Source: Sphingomonadaceae bacterium (GTDB lineage: Bacteria; Pseudomonadota; Alphaproteobacteria; Sphingomonadales; Sphingomonadaceae). Taken from it: a DNA stretch of 46,363 nucleotides. Where the stretch lies: contig CANJQJ010000021.1 of assembly GCA_947476425.1 (NCBI GenBank), forward strand, positions 1 to 46,363. Direction: 5' to 3'. Numbering within the stretch: the stretch's first letter is position 1; every line of letters starts with the position of its first letter. The notes beneath the pieces were generated by a model. That model was given only the letters and a program-made list of their open reading frames with translations. It was not told the origin of the DNA and searched no databases. The translations under genes were made by a program, and so were the position numbers. Shown piece after piece: positions 45,007-46,363 of the stretch.

Positions 45007-45477
45007 ATGGCCGAAGAAATGATCATCGATGCGACGGATCGAAAGATCCTCGCCATGTTGCAGGATGATGGCCGCATCACCAACCAGGAACTGGCACGCC
45101 GTTGCGGGTTGTCGCCGGCTGCATGCTTCGAGCGCGTGAAACGGCTGCGCGAGCGCGGGATCATCATCGGATATGCGGCGCTGGTCGATCCGGACAAGCT
45201 CGGGCGTGGGCTTTTGGTTTATGTCGAAGTGTTGCTGGACCGGACCACCGACGATGTCTTCGCGGCGTTCGCGGAGCATATCATGGCGATCGAGGATGTC
45301 CTCGAATGCCATATGGTGGCGGGCGGATTCGATTATCTCCTGAAGGTGCGGGTGCGCGACATGGCGGCGTATCGGGCGTTCCTCGGCAATGTGCTGGCGG
45401 GGATGCCGGGGGTGCGCGAAACGCGGACTTATGCCGTGCTCGAGGAGGTCAAGCGGACGTTGCGGATACCTGTGTGA
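45007..45477 (+). CDS. Lrp/AsnC-family transcriptional regulator (probable PutR)
   Basis: 156 residues. N-terminal winged-helix DNA-binding domain (DRKILAMLQDDGRITNQELA, RRCGLSPAACFERVKRL), C-terminal ligand-binding RAM domain (VLECHMVAGGFDYLLKVRV). Divergent from putA, the usual arrangement of the proline-responsive activator PutR in alphaproteobacteria, so proline is the inferred signal. ATG 45007 is used; a TTG at 45001 has no better ribosome site. Confidence 0.92.
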   Translation: MAEEMIIDATDRKILAMLQDDGRITNQELARRCGLSPAACFERVKRLRERGIIIGYAALVDPDKLGRGLLVYVEVLLDRTTDDVFAAFAEHIMAIEDVLECHMVAGGFDYLLKVRVRDMAAYRAFLGNVLAGMPGVRETRTYAVLEEVKRTLRIPV

Positions 45478-45489
45478 TTGTGGGCGGGA

Positions 45490-45635
45490 TCGTCATCCCG
45501 ACGTCGCATACCGCCCCCATCCGTCATCCCGACGCCCCACCCCGTCATCCCGACGGAAGTCGGGATCCATGGGACCCACAGCTCTGTCGATCGAGGAACC
45601 ACCGTATCGTGGATCCCGGCCTCCGCCGGGATGAC
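45490..45635 (+). repeat. BIME-like paired-hairpin repeat, copy 4, with leading half-units
   Basis: The main element is 45544-45635, forward orientation, with CCCGACGGAAGTCGGG and CCCGGCCTCCGCCGGG hairpins and the core ATCCATGGGACCCACAG … ACCACCGTATCGTGGATCCC shared with copy 3. Two truncated GTCATCCCGACG units precede it (45491, 45522). It lies between the convergent regulator and the HhH protein gene. Confidence 0.87.
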
Positions 45636-45695
45636 GAAGTTGGGGCGGATGACGGATGGGGGCGCGATGGCGTCTCAGCCGTTCCGAAACAAACC

Positions 45696-46172
45696 CTAAC
45701 CCAAATTGCCGAATTCCGCTTCGAAGCTCTTGGTATCGCCGCGCGCGAGGTAGCGGGCCTGTTCGATCCAGCGATCGCGTTCGAAACGTCCGCGGAAAAC
45801 CCCCATCTGCTCGTCGAGCGAGGCGGCCTGCGCGCTGTCGATCGCGGCGAGCTGGGCGTATCGGGTGATTCCGAGGAGCTTGAGCTGGGCGGCGGCCTTC
45901 GGACCTAGCCCCTTGATGCGGGTGAGGTCGTCGGGCGGGCCGGCGAGATCGGGGTGGGCATCGACTCCGACGAAGGGGCCCGCAACGTCTTCGAGCGCCG
46001 ATGCTGCGCTGCTGACCACGCCGTTCTGCTCGGAAGGAGCCGGCGTCGATCGGGTGAGCGCGCTATCGGACTGCGGGCCGAACTGGCGCTTGAGCAGGCG
46101 CCAAAGGACCAGCTTGGAGAAGATGAGAAACGCAATAACGGCAATGATTGCGTAGATGACGGTCTGGTTCAT
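45696..46172 (-). CDS. Membrane-anchored helix-hairpin-helix protein
   Basis: 158 residues: one N-terminal membrane helix (about 3-24, VIYAIIAVIAFLIFSKLVLW), a variable linker, and a helix-hairpin-helix segment at about 80-112 (PDDLTRIKGLGPKAAAQLKL). The C-terminus (MGVFRGRFERDRWIEQARYL) is conserved-looking. Similar HhH tails occur in proteins annotated as flap-endonuclease-like or NADH-quinone oxidoreductase E-like; a function is not known to me. The IS begins only about 50 bases upstream, so its native promoter may be displaced. Confidence 0.82.
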   Translation of the reverse strand: MNQTVIYAIIAVIAFLIFSKLVLWRLLKRQFGPQSDSALTRSTPAPSEQNGVVSSAASALEDVAGPFVGVDAHPDLAGPPDDLTRIKGLGPKAAAQLKLLGITRYAQLAAIDSAQAASLDEQMGVFRGRFERDRWIEQARYLARGDTKSFEAEFGNLG

Positions 46173-46221
46173 TCCAACTCCCCCAAGAGGCTTTGATCTT
46201 ATCTTAAACGGCGGACAAATG

Positions 46222-46363
46222 CTAGGGTCAGGACCTGTTAAATTGCTTGCATGATGGGCTGAGGGTTGATTCAATGGTGGCACCAGGAGGTGCTGCTTGT
46301 GGACGATCTGTTTATGCTGAGCGAGGTGCAGATGCGCCGGATCAAGCCATTTTTCCCGCGATC
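46222..46363 (+). mobile_element. IS5-family insertion sequence, 5' end (partial, right copy)
   Basis: Identical to the reverse complement of 6-147. It begins CTAGGGTCAGGACCTGTTAA; the first CTAG may be the target site. Untranslated leader 46226-46298, then the transposase start. The element runs off the right edge. Confidence 0.85.
46299..46363 (+). CDS. IS5-family transposase, N-terminal fragment
   Basis: 21 codons of the same transposase as at the left edge, again pointing outward. GTG start at 46299 with AGGAGG (46285-46290) eight bases upstream; LSEVQMRRIKPFFPR is the family N-terminus. The rest lies outside the window. Confidence 0.8.
   Translation, partial: MDDLFMLSEVQMRRIKPFFPR

Noticed and set aside
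44896-45312. N-terminal extension of putA over the regulator gene
   Set aside because: The extension would be antisense to the well-supported Lrp/AsnC gene, and a GTG with a good ribosome site exists at 44895.
24578-45635. CRISPR array or defence island based on repeated sequences
   Set aside because: Repeats are palindromic, dispersed over 20 kb, not regularly spaced, and no cas genes are present.
1-46363. Circular plasmid or composite transposon
   Set aside because: The terminal repeats are inverted, not direct, so they do not close a circle. Essential chromosomal genes (fabI, smc, purA, nadD) argue against a transposon cargo.

Overview
The window looks like a stretch of chromosome from a sphingomonad (Alphaproteobacteria, Sphingomonadaceae, close to Sphingomonas). 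The evidence is high GC with G/C-rich third codon positions, clusters typical of the group (yihY-fabI-aroC, mutY-dciA-thioredoxins-smc, nadD-rsfS-rlmH-envC-ctpA-coq7, hflK-hflC-degP, putA opposite an Lrp/AsnC regulator), HisZ as a separate regulatory subunit, an alphaproteobacterial serC leader, and abundant palindromic repeats. About 40 protein genes are packed tightly. I see no tRNA, rRNA, CRISPR, prophage or plasmid functions.

Layout. 1-147 and 46222-46363 are identical, inverted 5' ends of an IS5-family element. Both transposases point outward, so the window is a unique segment between two copies. 365-5945 (+) holds a CbpA-type DnaJ, YihY, FabI, AroC, acylphosphatase and a HerA-like ATPase. 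5990-10234 has purA and hisZ (both -) separated by two tandem alpha/beta-hydrolases (+). 10631-13479 (-) is the serine operon serC-serA behind a structured leader. 13648-18970 has an extensin-like lipoprotein, a LOG-family hydrolase, a membrane cytochrome c, prephenate dehydratase, NudC and MutY. 19044-24464 (+) has a DciA-like protein, two DsbA-like thioredoxins and Smc. 24699-30841 (-) has two small secreted cysteine proteins, Coq7, DsbB, CtpA, an EnvC-like protein, RlmH, RsfS and NadD. 30928-34951 has a TorF-type porin, a cystathionine beta-lyase, a sulfurtransferase, QueF and a small secreted protein. 34971-40164 (-) is hflK-hflC-degP plus a second HerA-like ATPase. 40275-46172 has Mrp, a CoA-binding protein, PutA with its regulator, and a membrane-anchored helix-hairpin-helix protein.

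Functional themes. Much of the window serves the envelope: periplasmic thiol chemistry (two CPHC proteins, a DsbB-like protein, several small cysteine proteins), envelope proteolysis (DegP, CtpA, HflKC) and cell division (EnvC). Amino-acid metabolism is also well represented (SerA/SerC, AroC/PheA, HisZ, PutA, MetC). Genes are mostly in short operons with 4-bp start/stop overlaps.

Novelty. I found no obvious new defence or mobile system. The most interesting signals lie between genes: three families of palindromic repeats concentrated at convergent 3' junctions, one perfect 26-bp palindrome inside the serC-serA operon, Shine-Dalgarno sequences buried in hairpins (serC, dsbB, the IS transposase), and a pair of small secreted proteins with a shared C-x10-C / C-x10-C pattern.
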